Shown one piece after another: positions 11,468-22,379 of a stretch of 64,000 nucleotides of DNA. The stretch is from positions 2,166,438-2,230,437 of the forward strand of contig OX381716.1 of assembly GCA_947462335.1 (NCBI GenBank). Direction: 5' to 3'. Under the pieces are notes generated by a model. That model was not told the DNA's origin. It did not search any database and saw nothing but the letters and a program-made list of their open reading frames with translations. This stretch comes from Harmothoe impar. Its lineage: Eukaryota; Annelida; Polychaeta; Phyllodocida; Polynoidae. How positions within the stretch are numbered: position 1 is the first letter of the stretch; each line of letters begins with the position of its first letter. The position numbers and the translations under genes were made by a program.

Positions 11468-12252
11468 TGCAGTTAAGTGTTCAGACAGTGGGCACCTGTT
11501 GTACCACATGTAGCAGTGTGCGGCCCTGGTCTAGTCAAATTTAAGCAAATACGGCCTTATTCACCATAAAATAAAGGACTAAACCCTCTGCTAGCATGAA
11601 TGGGCTAATACAGTTAAGTACCTACACAGTAGGCACCTGTTGTACATGTAGCAGTGTGCGCCCCCCCCCCCCCCCCCGGGGGCCCCCTCTAGTCACAGAG
11701 CGCCACTCACGGTATCAAAGCCCTCTGTGTGTGTAAACCTGTACAACAAGAGAGCAGTGACACAACACACGTGACAGCATCTTAATGTTCCTGTTATTTT
11801 CTTGCAAATTTTTCTTTTCATAATTGCATCTTGATGACTCATACCTTTATCATGCTGCCGGCTAGTGGATCCGTCCACATGTTGTTGTTTAAGAATAAGA
11901 TTCCTACCTGTGGTTAATGAAAATAAATCACACTGACTCGTGTTTATTTTCTATGGAATACAACACCATCCAATACAGTATGTATTCATGGCCTATTATA
12001 TCCCACCTACGTAGGCTACCTGAATATAAAGACGTGCCAAGTCCACATGTCAGTAAGAAACATTTCACAAACAGAATTTCCCAAACTATATTATATCCTA
12101 CCGAATATATCCATTCCCTATTTACAGAGGCAATTCACGATATAATTTACCAGCTGTTAGGCCTTAGTTCTATCCAAACAAATATGTAAATTTATCATTT
12201 CCGACCCTGACATCTGCTTATTTGCTTTGGAAATATAGCTGTACATATTTAA
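11468..12252. other. Non-coding stretch with a 17-C tract
   Basis: Includes two related blocks (about 11463-11535 and 11605-11680, sharing GTAGCAGTGTGCG) and a run of 17 C at 11661-11677. I see no gene. The plus-strand open frame at 11917-12189 has no recognisable domain and sits in AT-rich DNA. Confidence 0.5.
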
Positions 12253-12630
12253 CCATTTAAGGGCAGCATGGCGCCCTAATGCCCTGTACCCTCTATACAC
12301 TACCGTATTGATGATGTAAAGACGCAGCTCTGGGCTGCATACATCGGCGGGGGCGGATCCAGGGGGGGGGGTCCTGGGGGTCCGGACCCCCCCTTTTGGA
12401 AAAAATTTTAGATTTTTTTAATGATAATTTGATCTGCCGCGAGTCGCGGCGCGTCGCTTTTCAGTACCTTGGTGTTTGGTGGAACCCCCCTTTTCAAATT
12501 CCATCGGTCATGATGCCATCGGTCAACATGCCGACACTCCTAAATGGTCGTCATGATGCAGCAATGCATTGGTGCATCATGAGGCATAACATGATGCTTT
12601 GAAGCATCATGCCGTCCTTACAGGGTTAAC
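12253..12630. mobile_element. Family A element carrying a nested family D-like insert
   Basis: Opens AACCATTTAAGGGCAGCAT and closes CCGTCCTTACAGGGTTAAC with typical CATGATGC motifs. About 12350-12490 is a foreign block starting GGGGCGGATCCAGGGGG with GGGGGTCCGGACCCCC, ending near GTGGAACCCCCCTTTT. This is like the copy at 14440-14575. Confidence 0.7.
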
Positions 12631-12970
12631 ACGACCACCTTGTGGCGGGAACCCAAACCTGTGGACAGCGTCTCACGTGACGCATGCGCACAGGGCGTCT
12701 CTGTGACCTTGTGACCTTCAACTTTCATGGTTTCCGGTCATGTTTTTTCGCGCCAAACCCAAACACTTGTAGATGTCGTCTGCCCCTGTCAGTGTGACGT
12801 ATACAGGACGCAGACGACAAACACAGTCAGCGTCTCGGCTGCGTCTGTTTGGGTTGATGGCGGTCTGCGGGAACTGGGATGTTTCCTTTCTGTGTCTATC
12901 AAACACAGTAGCCACATGCCTAGTGTCTCACTACTAACAGACCCTCCTGCCCCTGCCTGATCCGCTGCCT
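12631..12970. promoter_or_regulatory. Promoter-like CpG-richer patch (NRF1/E2F/CRE-like motifs)
   Basis: Within about 150 bp there are ACGCATGCGCAC (NRF1-like), TTTTTTCGCGCCAAA (E2F-like), TGACGTAT (CRE-like) and CACGTGACG. A small hairpin GTCGTCTGC...GCAGACGAC lies at about 12775-12818. Motif resemblance is established knowledge; promoter function is inference, and no linked coding exon was recognised. Confidence 0.3.
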
Positions 12971-13073
12971 CATAAAGACAGTTTGGTGTTGGAGACTACC
13001 AAATGGCAGGATAGCAAGACAACATGAATGGAAGACGCAATAAATCCTTCCCAGAATGGAGGCATGTACTGCA

Positions 13074-13214
13074 GGGGCGGATCCAGGAATTTTGGAAAGG
13101 GGGGGGGGGCATAATACCTACAGCATTGGGGGCGTTGAACCATCTAAATTAAAATTTACCAGAAAATAAGGGGGCGCGCGCCCCTTGCGCCCCCACCCCT
13201 GGATCCGCCCCTGT
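13074..13214. mobile_element. Family D MITE (CAGGGGCGGATCCAGG ends)
   Basis: Starts CAGGGGCGGATCCAGG and ends CCTGGATCCGCCCCTG, a near-perfect TIR pair. The flanks TGTACTG and TGTAGTG differ by one base, suggesting a 7-8 bp target duplication of hAT type. Other copies are at 18452 and 20222. Confidence 0.85.
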
Positions 13215-13239
13215 GTAGTGCCTTTGGTAAAGACACCCC

Positions 13240-13495
13240 GGGGCCAATTGTGTAGTATTTTAAAGTAACAGAGAAAAGAAACAGGGAAAACTCCCCTCTT
13301 TAGGGGAGCCCAGCCTGCATTAGAGAGTCTAGATGACTCCCTGGGTGACCTAAGGGAGTCACCTGGGGGAGTCACATAATTCCCTGACTCACCAAAGAGA
13401 GTCACATGAGGACCTGGGCTCCCCTGAAGAGGGGAATCATTCCGAAGTCAACCTGGACTCTCTTTTGACGCTGTTACTTTTCTGTGCAGGCCTTT
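13240..13495. mobile_element. Foldback element with GTAACAGAGAAAAGAAAC arm
   Basis: The left arm includes AAAGTAACAGAGAAAAG and ACTCCCCTCTTTAGGGGAGC. The right arm includes GGGCTCCCCTGAAGAGGGGA and TGTTACTTTTCTGTG, so the two can pair. The middle is rich in GGGAGTCAC repeats. It resembles the longer foldback at 25072-25305. Confidence 0.7.
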
Positions 13496-13669
13496 ACGAC
13501 ATGACAAATAGTTTATTTTAGGGAAGTTGTTTGTGAATTATCCATAACCACATTCTTGTCAGGTCGTGTTTTCTTTTTAGAAAATGGGGTTCGTTGCCGT
13601 TTTGCAAGGAAACTCTTAAAATACTTATTTGGAGTTACACGTACACACTGGTTTATTTAATAGGGCACA

Positions 13670-13978
13670 AAGTCAGAACCAGCTGAATTAAACAATCAGG
13701 TATTAGGCCAAAAAAAAGAAGGTTTGTTTCCGGTAACCTGACGGGGTCTAGCAAAACAGTGCCGGATCCCCCTCTTTTTTTCTTTTTCCCACTTTTTTTC
13801 ATATGCCAGTTTATATGGTCTGTAAATCGGATGATTTTTAAGGATTTCAAAACTAGGCCTAAAACAGGAAAAGAAATTAATATTTAAAAAAAATATTAAT
13901 TAAAAAAAAAAATCCGACCGGCCGGGTTTGGTTTGTCTGACCATGTTTCCGGAAACCAACCTTTTTTTTCTATTTGGC
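13670..13978. mobile_element. Family J element (GGTTTGTTTCCGGTAACCTG)
   Basis: AGGCCAAAAAAAAGAAGG with GTTTCCGGTAACCTGACGGG at the left mirrors CCATGTTTCCGGAAACCAAC and CTTTTTTTTCTATTTGGC at the right. Related copies or pieces lie at 14640, 28790, 29110, 41950, 54700 and 57235. The interior is low-complexity AT/T-rich. No coding potential. Confidence 0.7.
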
Positions 13979-14349
13979 ATTAGTAAATACACAATTTTAT
14001 GGACCCATTACAGTCAGACCACTATATAAATATAAAAAATCGGATTTAATAAGATGACACAAGAAAACAACTTTCCATGCACCAAACGTCTCTCCAGCAG
14101 ATGAGTGGCACGTATTCTATAGAAAGAAGGTTACCCATAAATTGCCCACGAATCAGACTGTTGACTGGGACAGAAATCCCGCACATGAAATACAACAAAA
14201 TGACAAGATGTGTTTCCATATGAAAACATGCATTATCAGTTGTTGTCATGTTAAAGACGAATCGTCACAGAAGCAGAAAGCAGACAGAATAAGGTCAAGG
14301 TCGTTAAGAGCTGACTCCGTCACAGATAATTACCACGACCTGAGCTGGG

Positions 14350-14575
14350 GGCGTCAAACACCGGGGGGGGGGGGGGCACAGGACGGTCAGGCCGCTACCG
14401 GGGGCTGCTATAGGGAAGGGTCCAGGGGTAGGTCCACAGGTGGGGGGGGGGGGGGGATCTGGGGGTCCGGACTCCCACTTTTAGAAGAAATATTACATTT
14501 TCTTATGATATTTTAATCCGCAGCATGGTGGGAAGCTTCACGTTAGTGACGTGTTTGGTGGACCCCCTTTTTACA
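14350..14575. mobile_element. Family D-like fragment with G tracts
   Basis: Two long G runs (about 14362 and 14444) are followed by GGGGGTCCGGACTCCCACTT and GTGTTTGGTGGACCCCC. This matches the insert inside the family A element at 12350-12490. Confidence 0.5.
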
Positions 14576-14639
14576 TTGGACAACCTCCCCCCTCCCCCCT
14601 GCCCTGCAACCCGTCCATACCTGCCTTGTATTATTTTGA

Positions 14640-14760
14640 TTATGCCAAAAAAAATCCGACCTACCGACCCTACATTTTCCTACCATGTTACCTGAAACAA
14701 ACCTTTTTTTTATATTTTGGTCTTAGATATTCCATAATTCAAATCCATTTTGTTGTTGTC
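14640..14760. mobile_element. Family J fragment
   Basis: TGCCAAAAAAAATCCGACC, ACCATGTTACCTGAAACAAA and CCTTTTTTTTATATTTTGG match the right half of family J. Confidence 0.55.
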
Positions 14761-15768
14761 TAGTTATGCTAGATTTACAACTTATTTTGCAATAGAACAC
14801 CAAAGCCAAAAAAATGTGTAAAGACAATTAGGGGTCAGTTCCACGTGTAACAGAGACGGCCCCGGCCCTGTCCAGTCCCTACCAGTCAGCACCCCCACCT
14901 GGTGGCTGAACACAGAACCACCAGGCTGTCAACATCTTGTGAGACGCTTGTCTTGCCAACTGTCAACGTTTTATAAAAGAAACGGCTCAAGTTGATGAAT
15001 TGCTCTGAGAATTTCCTCAAGGGTTGGCGTCCATTTTCTATTCAGATCGAGGCTTGTTTTAAGACGCTGTGCTGAGGTGGAAAATGTGTTTTAAATTAGC
15101 TCCAAACTCTGAGACAAATTTAACAAGAACAACTCCGAGACGTGAATTGAACATTAAGCCACAGAAACTGGGCAGACGCCGGGCCTTTGTGCTTCTTCGG
15201 GAACCAAAACACGAATCGTCTAAATTGTCAAAGCGGCTTTTACAGTCAATAGGCACCCCCCCCCCCTCCCTAGAGGCACCATCAACAGAGGCAACAGTTG
15301 TTTGGGCTTTAGTTACATTTCCAATTGAAGAGATTAGATTGAATCAAGTTTTCCAAAAATGTGTTTTTACCACAGGAACATTCTCATTAGTACCCATAAT
15401 TAAACATAACTGTGTACTCCACCCCCCCCCCCCCCCAAAAAAAAAAAATTAAATAAAATTACAAAAAAACACACACATGTAAAAGAACACACACACACCA
15501 CAAAACATAAATATTTGATTGAAATCTTGTGTTTTAGGATTTCATGGCATTGTATTGGAAAACTTCACATGTATTTTGCCAAAATAAAATTTAACAACAA
15601 CAACGTGATAAAGAGAGATAGAAAAGACGCCACCATTTTGCCAGTATTTATCTGGTTGGGGAGATGTATGTAATAGTCCTGGTGTCAAGTATCACAAATT
15701 ACACGGCTGTGTGGCTGTGTCAGTGTGTGTGTGAGGGGGGAGGGGGAGGGGTAGATTGACTCTTTGTG
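14761..15768. other. Non-coding stretch
   Basis: Moderately AT-rich DNA with C tracts at about 15257-15265 and 15421-15436 and an ACAC-rich patch near 15470-15500. The plus-strand open frame 15069-15452 shows no domain and ends in poly-C/poly-A. No gene or structured repeat is supported. Confidence 0.5.
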
Positions 15769-15953
15769 TTAACCCTTTAAGGACGGCATCATGTCGTCGG
15801 CATCCATACATGAATGCATTCAAGCACCATGGTGACCTTATGGTGTTGAGAAACTCCTGAAGGGTCGGCATGATGCACCTATGAAGCACAGGCGAGTTAC
15901 TCACCAGGGCTGCGTTGGTGCATCATGACGACACTTGTCATCGTTTATCGTTT
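15769..15953. mobile_element. Family A element
   Basis: Begins TTAACCCTTTAAGGACGGCA. The interior has GGGTCGGCATGATGCACC and GCGAGTTACTCACCAGGGC. It is immediately followed by a second copy. Confidence 0.8.
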
Positions 15954-15954
15954 G

Positions 15955-16186
15955 TGTTAAATCTTTAAGGACGACATCATACCTTAATGCATGAATGCAG
16001 CCCTGGTAAGTAACTCGCCATTGCTGCATTAGAGCATTATGCTGACTCTACGGGTTTGAGATATTCTCAAAGGGGCGGCATGATGCACCGATGCAGTACT
16101 GGTGAGTTAATAGCCAGTTATGCATCGGTGCATCATGATGACAAATGTCCCCTGTTTAGCGACATGCCGTCCGTACAGGGTTAAAC
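15955..16186. mobile_element. Family A element, second of a head-to-tail pair
   Basis: GTGTTAAATCTTTAAGGACG to CCGTCCGTACAGGGTTAAA, with AAGTAACTCGCCATTGCTGC, GGCGGCATGATGCACC and TTTAGCGACATGCCG inside. It lies directly next to the copy ending at about 15953. Confidence 0.82.
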
Positions 16187-16678
16187 CCGCAGATCTTACT
16201 GCACGTCCAGTAACAGTCTGAGTGGGCCGGGACAGGTGCTCAGCCCTATTTATAGGAGAGCTGGGGCTTTAAGGGGGAAGGGGACAGTAGTTAGATGTGT
16301 GACACATGTACCTGTGCATCCACCCCCTGTCAGGGACCACAATGGTCACGTGACTTTATAAAGTGTCAGGGGTGCCGCTGATCAGAGGGCGGGGCTCAAT
16401 ACGTTAACCGTGCCTTGATGTATGTTATACGGGCACTTTATAACCCGTATTTATTTAGCATATGTTACAGTACCTCTGAAGCCAACCTGTGATAGAAATA
16501 TATATTTTTTAGAATTCAAATTGTTACTCTACATACGTTATCTAACCATGTGTTCACGTTTTATAATATGTGAAAACTACGACAGTGTCAACACGACTTC
16601 AAGCACACATGTAAACAATGGAGTTACTCTTGGTTAATAAAGTTAAATTGTTCTTAAAAAATTGTTCGTGAAAATGTT

Positions 16679-16790
16679 CTATACGGGACTAGCGCATTAG
16701 GCTATGGGGGCAGCCATCTTGGCTCAGAGCAATGCATTGTGGTTAGGCCCCCGACTACCTGAGGTACCAGGATGTACTAGTCCCGTATAG
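16679..16790. mobile_element. Family H hairpin element (CTATACGGGACTAG)
   Basis: A perfect 14-bp terminal inverted repeat, CTATACGGGACTAG...CTAGTCCCGTATAG. The interior has GCAGCCATCTTGGCTCAGAG and AATGCATTGTGG. Longer relatives are at 34096-34312 and 50608-50882. Confidence 0.82.
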
Positions 16791-16815
16791 ACAGGGGCTC
16801 TGCACGGCTGGGTAC

Positions 16816-17015
16816 TGCATCGTATACGTGGTAGATATGGTACACGTGACGTGCTGTATGAGTGTTATATGCCAGGGACAGGGTAATTGTCCAAGGCAGC
16901 AGCTGAGGATATTTACCATTGTGCAAGCATTATAACACTCATGCAGCTAGTCACACGTATCATATCTGACTTACACCCACAGTAGGAGAGTGTGCTCAGT
17001 GGACCACATCAACAT
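16816..17015. mobile_element. MITE-like inverted-repeat element, copy 2
   Basis: A diverged copy of the element at 10335-10530. The arms are GTGCTGTATGAGTGTTATAT and AACACTCATGCAGCTAGTCA, with the shared tail GAGTGTGCTCAGTGGACCAC. Confidence 0.8.
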
Positions 17016-17019
17016 TCGT

Positions 17020-17173
17020 CCCAGCTAACAAAAAAACACACGTTATTTTACGTCAAAATAACGTTTTAAACTTTACATAAAGTTATGCCATACTAAAGAG
17101 CCTTAGAAAAAACGTTGACATATAACGTTATATAACGTTATAAAATGGTGTATAACGTTATTTGTTTGCTGGG
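17020..17173. mobile_element. MITE with CCCAGC(A/T)AACAAA ends and ATAACGTT repeats
   Basis: Left end CCCAGCTAACAAAAAAACAC and right end ATTTGTTTGCTGGG are inverted. The interior carries ACGTTAT/ATAACGTT motifs at least six times in both orientations. It starts right after the preceding element. Confidence 0.78.
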
Positions 17174-18000
17174 GTAGGGTGCTACTGTTGGTACGGGATT
17201 AGGGTACGTGATATGAGTTTGAGTTTGAGTTTAAATAGCCTTTATTTCTCACATATCTTTGTCACCATTACAATTTTCTTCGATAGTTACAATAAGAAAT
17301 AAGAAATAAGGCAGGCTGCTTTTAGGATTATACATCCCATTTGTGGCAGCAACCTTTTACCAATAAACATGATTTTTTCAATGCTGCTCGTATATTTTGT
17401 TATTAGTAGAAAAATAGCTTATGACTAGACATTAAGATAATAACATTACTTTGGCTTTTACAAAAGTATCCAGGTGCAATAATTTGTCACATATTCCAGT
17501 TTGACATGTGGAGGTTCAGAGATAATCGTTGCCTAAGTTTTCTGGTGGCAATTATTAAGAATTGCGATGAGAAGGCTAACAATTACATCTATGTAGTGGT
17601 GGGGAGGATGGAAACCATTTACCTAATACCAGACAATAAGGTTGAATATGATGATAGATGATGTACGGACACTCTACATTGATGTATCTTTCTGCTGTCA
17701 TGCCGGGGCCGTCATTCAGCTTTACATTGTACGTTATTACCTAATGGACTGATGGGTGTGTTTACTGTCATTGTGATGCTATTACTAATAGTAATCCCAA
17801 ATATCCCCCCCCCCCCACAGAATACTCTCATCTATACCATTACCCATAATGTGTAAATGCATGTGTGTAAGTGGCTTATAACGGTATTATCGGTGGGCTC
17901 GTCTGTAGCGCTACACGACAGTGCCCACTGTCATTCACCTAATGGAGTATGGAGTCGTCCTGCATTACTAGATTACTGCATGTCAAATCCCTGCCCACCA
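17174..18000. other. Non-coding AT-rich stretch
   Basis: Contains a GAGTTT triplication (about 17214-17231) and an AGAAATA duplication (about 17296-17308). No exon, domain or repeat family recognised. Confidence 0.5.
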
Positions 18001-18273
18001 CACTCAAAAAATAAACTTGTCTCCAGACTCTTCAAAGTGACAGTCATAAAATAAACGAGTTAAAAACTTGTTTAAGTGACAAGGAAGCGGGTCTTCTAGC
18101 TGGAGATAGAAGACCCACTTGGTATGTGCCAGCCCAAAACCCGACATTTTCCAGCTCCAGATTCTATTTGTGGGATGGTAACCTGATACGTTAGACAACT
18201 TTTGACTCGTTTATTTTATGACAGTCACTTCGACGAGTCTGGAGACGAGTTTACTTTTTCAGTGCAGTCCCCC
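18001..18273. mobile_element. Foldback element with about 65-bp arms
   Basis: The left arm (CACTCAAAAAATAAACTTGT, CTCCAGACTC, GTGACAGTCATAAAATAAAC) is repeated in inverted form on the right (GTTTATTTTATGACAGTCAC, GAGTCTGGAGACGAG, TTTACTTTTTCAGTG). The central loop is about 140 bp with a smaller GTCTTCTAGC/AGAAGAC hairpin. No other copy is seen in the window. Confidence 0.85.
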
Positions 18274-18451
18274 ACTCCTATCTGCCGTCTCCAGGGGAAC
18301 CTTCACCAATGCAGCCAGCTACATTTAACAGTACCAACTAAATGAATCATTATTATTCAACCAAATATTTACATATTTAGTCAACATAATACAGACTGAG
18401 TTAGTCTGTGAACGTGCCCTCTCCCCGTGCCTCCCCGTGCCCGGCTGTGTA

Positions 18452-18648
18452 TCCAGGGGCGGATCCAGAAGGGGTGGTCTGGGGGGGGGGGGGGCACAGC
18501 CACGAAAATTTGGTGGGGGGCACAAGCAGGGTTCTGGACCACATTTCCTATAGTTAAGAGTCATACCAAAGGCCATTCTCAGGAGGTCTAGGGGGGAACG
18601 TGCCCCCCCCCCCCCCCCTAGGCCACCCCCTGGATCCGCTACTGGACT
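18452..18648. mobile_element. Family D element
   Basis: CAGGGGCGGATCCAGAAGGG at the left and CCCCCTGGATCCGCTACTG at the right. The interior holds a G tract (18480-18493) and a C tract (about 18603-18617). Confidence 0.8.
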
Positions 18649-18788
18649 ATCGGCACCTTGCAGTAACCTGTCGGCACTACTGTCGGTACGTCACAGACGC
18701 ACAATGTCTTATTGTACCCCCCCCCCCCACCATGCACCACCCCCCCCCCACACACACAGAGGTACATGCACACAGACCCCCCTTCATA

Positions 18789-20054
18789 GGGGCCATCCAT
18801 TAATTACGTACGCACATTTTTGCCCAAAATAGACCCCCCCCACCCCCCTGTTGCACCATGTACGCATTTGGACTACCCCCCCCCCCCCATGCGTACATAC
18901 TCATTTCACTTTGACCCCCCCCCCCCCCACTGATAAAATAAAAGGTTGTTATGAAATGTACTGAGATAGATTGAGGGTTAAAAAATGCTTGTGTCGGGGG
19001 AGAAAATCTTTTTGGGGATATGTCTCTTTAGGGGGTGGGGGTTGGAGAATTTTCCAAGTACAGTTGCTTTCTCTGTCAGACTTTACTATTCCCCACCTCA
19101 ACCGCCCCCCCCCCTCCAAGAAAAGAAGCAACCTAGGCCTCGCCTCAAAATATTGAGAAATACCCCCTATACCGTAACCCCCACAAAAAACTATTCGCAT
19201 GATATAATTCCATGCATGTACATACAAAGCATAATGGGGGGCGGGGGGGTAGATGGGGGGGGGGGGGTCCCCATGTAGCTTTTAAGAAATGGCCATGTCA
19301 CATGTCACTAGGGAAAAAGCCATGTCGCTAGTGTCATTAAGGAAAAGAATTTAGAGGCGTAGAGGGAGTTATAAATAGGGGTCTTGGGGCCACAGGCCCC
19401 AGGAAAATTTTGGATTTTGAATACCCACAGTGACCGCATTTGAAGAAAGGGTTTGGTAGCCTACTTCACTCTATATGAGATTCTTTTTTCATGTCACTAA
19501 GCCCCATGTCACATGTAGATTTTAAGAAATGGCCATGTCAAATGTCACTTAAATGGCCATGTCCAATGTCGATTTTAAGAAATACCCATGTCGCCATGTT
19601 GATTTTAAGAAATGCCCATGTCGCCATGTCGATTTTAGGGGTCCATACCCATCATAATCCTCCATGATGGGATGATCCAAACTAAATATGGCCCATTTAA
19701 GTTTTCGCATCATTCCAAAGGCATATGCAATTTGTTGGGGGGCGGGGAGGGGCACTTTGCAGGAACAAACTTTAGTTTGGGGTCGACATTACTTAGGGGT
19801 TATTGTTGGGGGGATAAAAAAATAATTTGCCATGTTGGGAAAATTGTCCAAAAGAAAATTCAAAATTGCTTGAGTATTTGGACCTAAAAAGGTACCAATT
19901 TTTGTCAAAACTGATCAGAAAATCGGCCCTATGCGTACACAATGCGTATGCAAAAATGGGCCTAGACCACCCCACCCCCCCTGTACGCATCTGTACGCAT
20001 TTGGCCTGACCCCCCCACCCCCCCTTGGTGCGTATGTAATTAATGGATGGCCCC
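18789..20054. mobile_element. 1.27-kb TIR element (GGGGCCATCCATTAATTACG)
   Basis: The left terminus GGGGCCATCCATTAATTACG continues TACGCA. The right terminus, reverse-complemented, reads the same with one mismatch in 26 bp. Subterminal GTACGCAT motifs and C tracts lie at both ends. The interior contains a CATGTCGC/AAGAAATG-rich block (19270-19640; see the family F blocks at 31597 and 38065). No frame longer than about 100 codons and no transposase motif, so it is non-autonomous. Confidence 0.85.
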
Positions 20055-20221
20055 ATGCTGAGATTGTCCGCGTGGTTTTGCTACAGTCAGATCGTGTGTG
20101 GTTTACAAATACCCCGTTAAATGTCGTCTGGTCTGAAAGCCGTGTGCTGCAGTATAGTCCGTCTGTAGGAACTACTTTATCACGTCATGTGTAGGCGGAG
20201 GGATACTACGACACATGACCA

Positions 20222-20360
20222 GTGGCGGATCCAGGAATTTCGGAAGGGGGGGGGGGGGGCTGTAATACTTACAGCATTGGGGGTGTTGGACCATCTGAAT
20301 TAAAATGTACTGAAGAGTAGGTACCTTGCGCCCCCCCCCCCCCCTCTGGATCCGCCCCTG
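20222..20360. mobile_element. Family D MITE
   Basis: CAGTGGCGGATCCAGGAATT to CTCTGGATCCGCCCCTG, with interior TACAGCATTGGGGGTGTTG shared with 13074-13214. The flanks share CATGAC. Confidence 0.85.
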
Positions 20361-20419
20361 CATGACTGCAATCCTAAAGTACCTGTGTCCCAGGACAAAG
20401 TGAGGGGGTAATCATTTTT

Positions 20420-20545
20420 CATTAATGTGTGTGTGTGAGAGAGGTGGGGGGGGGGGTGAACCAAAAATCTGAAATCCTTGAGAGGGGGGGGGGGCACAGT
20501 TATGTCACCCGTTTTTTGAGAGAATACCTGCGTGCAACTCAAAGG
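20420..20545. mobile_element. Family E-like fragment
   Basis: Two G tracts separated by GTGAACCAAAAATCTG, then TTTTTTGAGAGAATACCTGC and AACTCAAAGGGGTCGGC. The last block is shared with the family E interior at 62190-62225. Confidence 0.5.
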
Positions 20546-20689
20546 GGTCGGCTGGATCCTGGGGAGGGACAGAACACAATTGGACCCGTCTGGTGGAGGT
20601 AACGTCATTTGTGAACATTCCCTAACAGGTGAAATTTAACACCCTGCTCTGAGAATTTGGCATTTAAAGTTTAGAATAAAACTCCAGTC

Positions 20690-20935
20690 CTTTCAGCAGT
20701 TCTGGGATCCTCTCCAGCCGCTGTGTCAACTGGCTCCACTCACCCAGCAGAGTTTACGCGGCCCTAACCACGCCCACACACACGGCCTCTGCTGGGAGAG
20801 CTGCATGCCTCACTGCGCGCGCACAGAGCGGCCATTGTGGACCTTTTAGTTCGCTATATGACCACAGGTGGCGGCCACGTCAGGTTTGACGTAGGGGACG
20901 TGACGCGGAAACACGTCACACCTTCTGTGTGTGTG
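20690..20935. promoter_or_regulatory. CpG-richer promoter-like patch
   Basis: Locally enriched in CpG and ACGT cores (GACGTAGGGGACGTGACGCG, ACACGTCACACC). An inverted CCCAGCAGAG/CTCTGCTGGG pair lies at 20738-20797, and GCGGCCATTG at 20828. Regulatory role is inferred from composition only. Confidence 0.25.
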
Positions 20936-20949
20936 TGTGTGTGGGGGGG

Positions 20950-22073
20950 GGGGGGGGGTGTAGAAAGCAAGGGATCGAGCTTACAGGACTGTCTGCCTGC
21001 GTAGAGTGATGCAAAATGTAGATGAAACGGATAACCTCAGGAATGAACTATTGAATTCATTTTTAGAATGCTATACTGTGCACCTTGTGTCATGTGATGC
21101 CTATTGCGTTTAAATAGAGACATCTTTATATTATCCATACCATATACTTATGAGATTTGTCTTTTAGTTTTTTTGAATTAAGAATTAATCTTTCTTCCCA
21201 GGGGTTTGTTTTTTTGTTTGACATATAAACCTAAAACATGAACTGACGGAACAAGGTAGGGTATTTTTGAGGATAGAGGATCTCAATCACACCATCAAGG
21301 AATTCCCCATGAAGAAAAATAAAAATACATTTTAAAATATCATTTAACAGAGGATCACAATCACACGTTTGAGGAATTCTCCACAAAGAAAAGTTAAAAG
21401 AAATAAGATAGATCTAGTGGCACGATCAGTGAGAACATCGACTCATTCTTAGAGACCACTTACAGGTAAACATGAGTGGGTTGTAAAACCTGACGTGTCT
21501 CTTGGTGACGGAATAACGTCGTCCTTGTCCTCTGCTAATGAGCCGCGGGGAGGGAGCATTTGTTAACAACCGGGGGGGGGGCAGATTTTTAACCCACCAG
21601 CCCCCCCCCCCCCCCCATTGATGATAAAAATGTTATGTGTATCTACTCCTGGAAAAACATTGCAATTCTTCTTGATTTGTATCTTCTATTTCATTAGCAT
21701 TTTGGTACACATAGAGAAAGGTGAGCGTCACTGTCGCCAAAACAACTACTTCTGATACTTCTCCGTATGTATGAATGCGAACTAACATTAAATCATTAAA
21801 GTGTTAAAGCCCATGATTCATCGTTGTGGACTCCGTGCCCGGTCATATCGTATAAACCATAATACGAAACAACAAGATAATTGTCCCCATATGCTTTCCG
21901 TGTTTTCATTTCATCCTCGTTTTCTCACGTTTTCCATTTAGGACCGGATGAAGGGTCCCACAACTAGAATACACAAAATGTAACATCAGCATTCTGTGCC
22001 ACATTGTATCTTTGTTATGGCCATGGACATGGATACATTTAAATTCATGTTATCGCAAACACAGTTCCCAGTA
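20950..22073. other. Non-coding AT-rich stretch
   Basis: Holds a 73-bp-spaced imperfect duplication (AGAGGATCTCAATCACACC at about 21277 and AGAGGATCACAATCACACG at about 21350) and a family E-like scrap with G and C tracts at 21560-21620. No gene recognised. Confidence 0.5.
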
Positions 22074-22280
22074 CTGTAAACATACTTATTTTCGCGCATA
22101 TTTATTTTCGCGATTTGGCTGTAAAGTACAATATCGCGCAGATTTAACTTCGCGATTTTTGGAATACAGTAGTCACATAAGTATACTGGATAAATATTCA
22201 CGATGTACTTATTGCCGCGGATTTTCATTTCCGCGAAAATCGCGAAAATAAGTACAGCGCAAAATAAAGTAAGTTTACAG
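22074..22280. mobile_element. Family C MITE, TA target duplication
   Basis: CTGTAAACATACTTATTTTC to AAAGTAAGTTTACAG, flanked by TA at 22072-22073 and 22281-22282. The interior has CGCGGATTTTCATTTCCGCG and ATCGCGAAAATAAGTACAGC. This is the best-preserved copy of the family in the window. Confidence 0.9.
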
Positions 22281-22379
22281 TAACCTCGACGCTTATCAAA
22301 TGCAAACACTTATTTGAATACCGGCTCTTAAAAGAGACTTTATTAAAATAACCATGCTTCTAAATCATATCTTTATCGC

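Noticed and set aside
20760..20900. Possible minus-strand first exon starting in ACAATGGCCGC
   Set aside because: The frame stops after 23 codons and the donor CTGG|GTGAGT is out of the open frame. ATGGCCGC is a recurring motif in repeats here.
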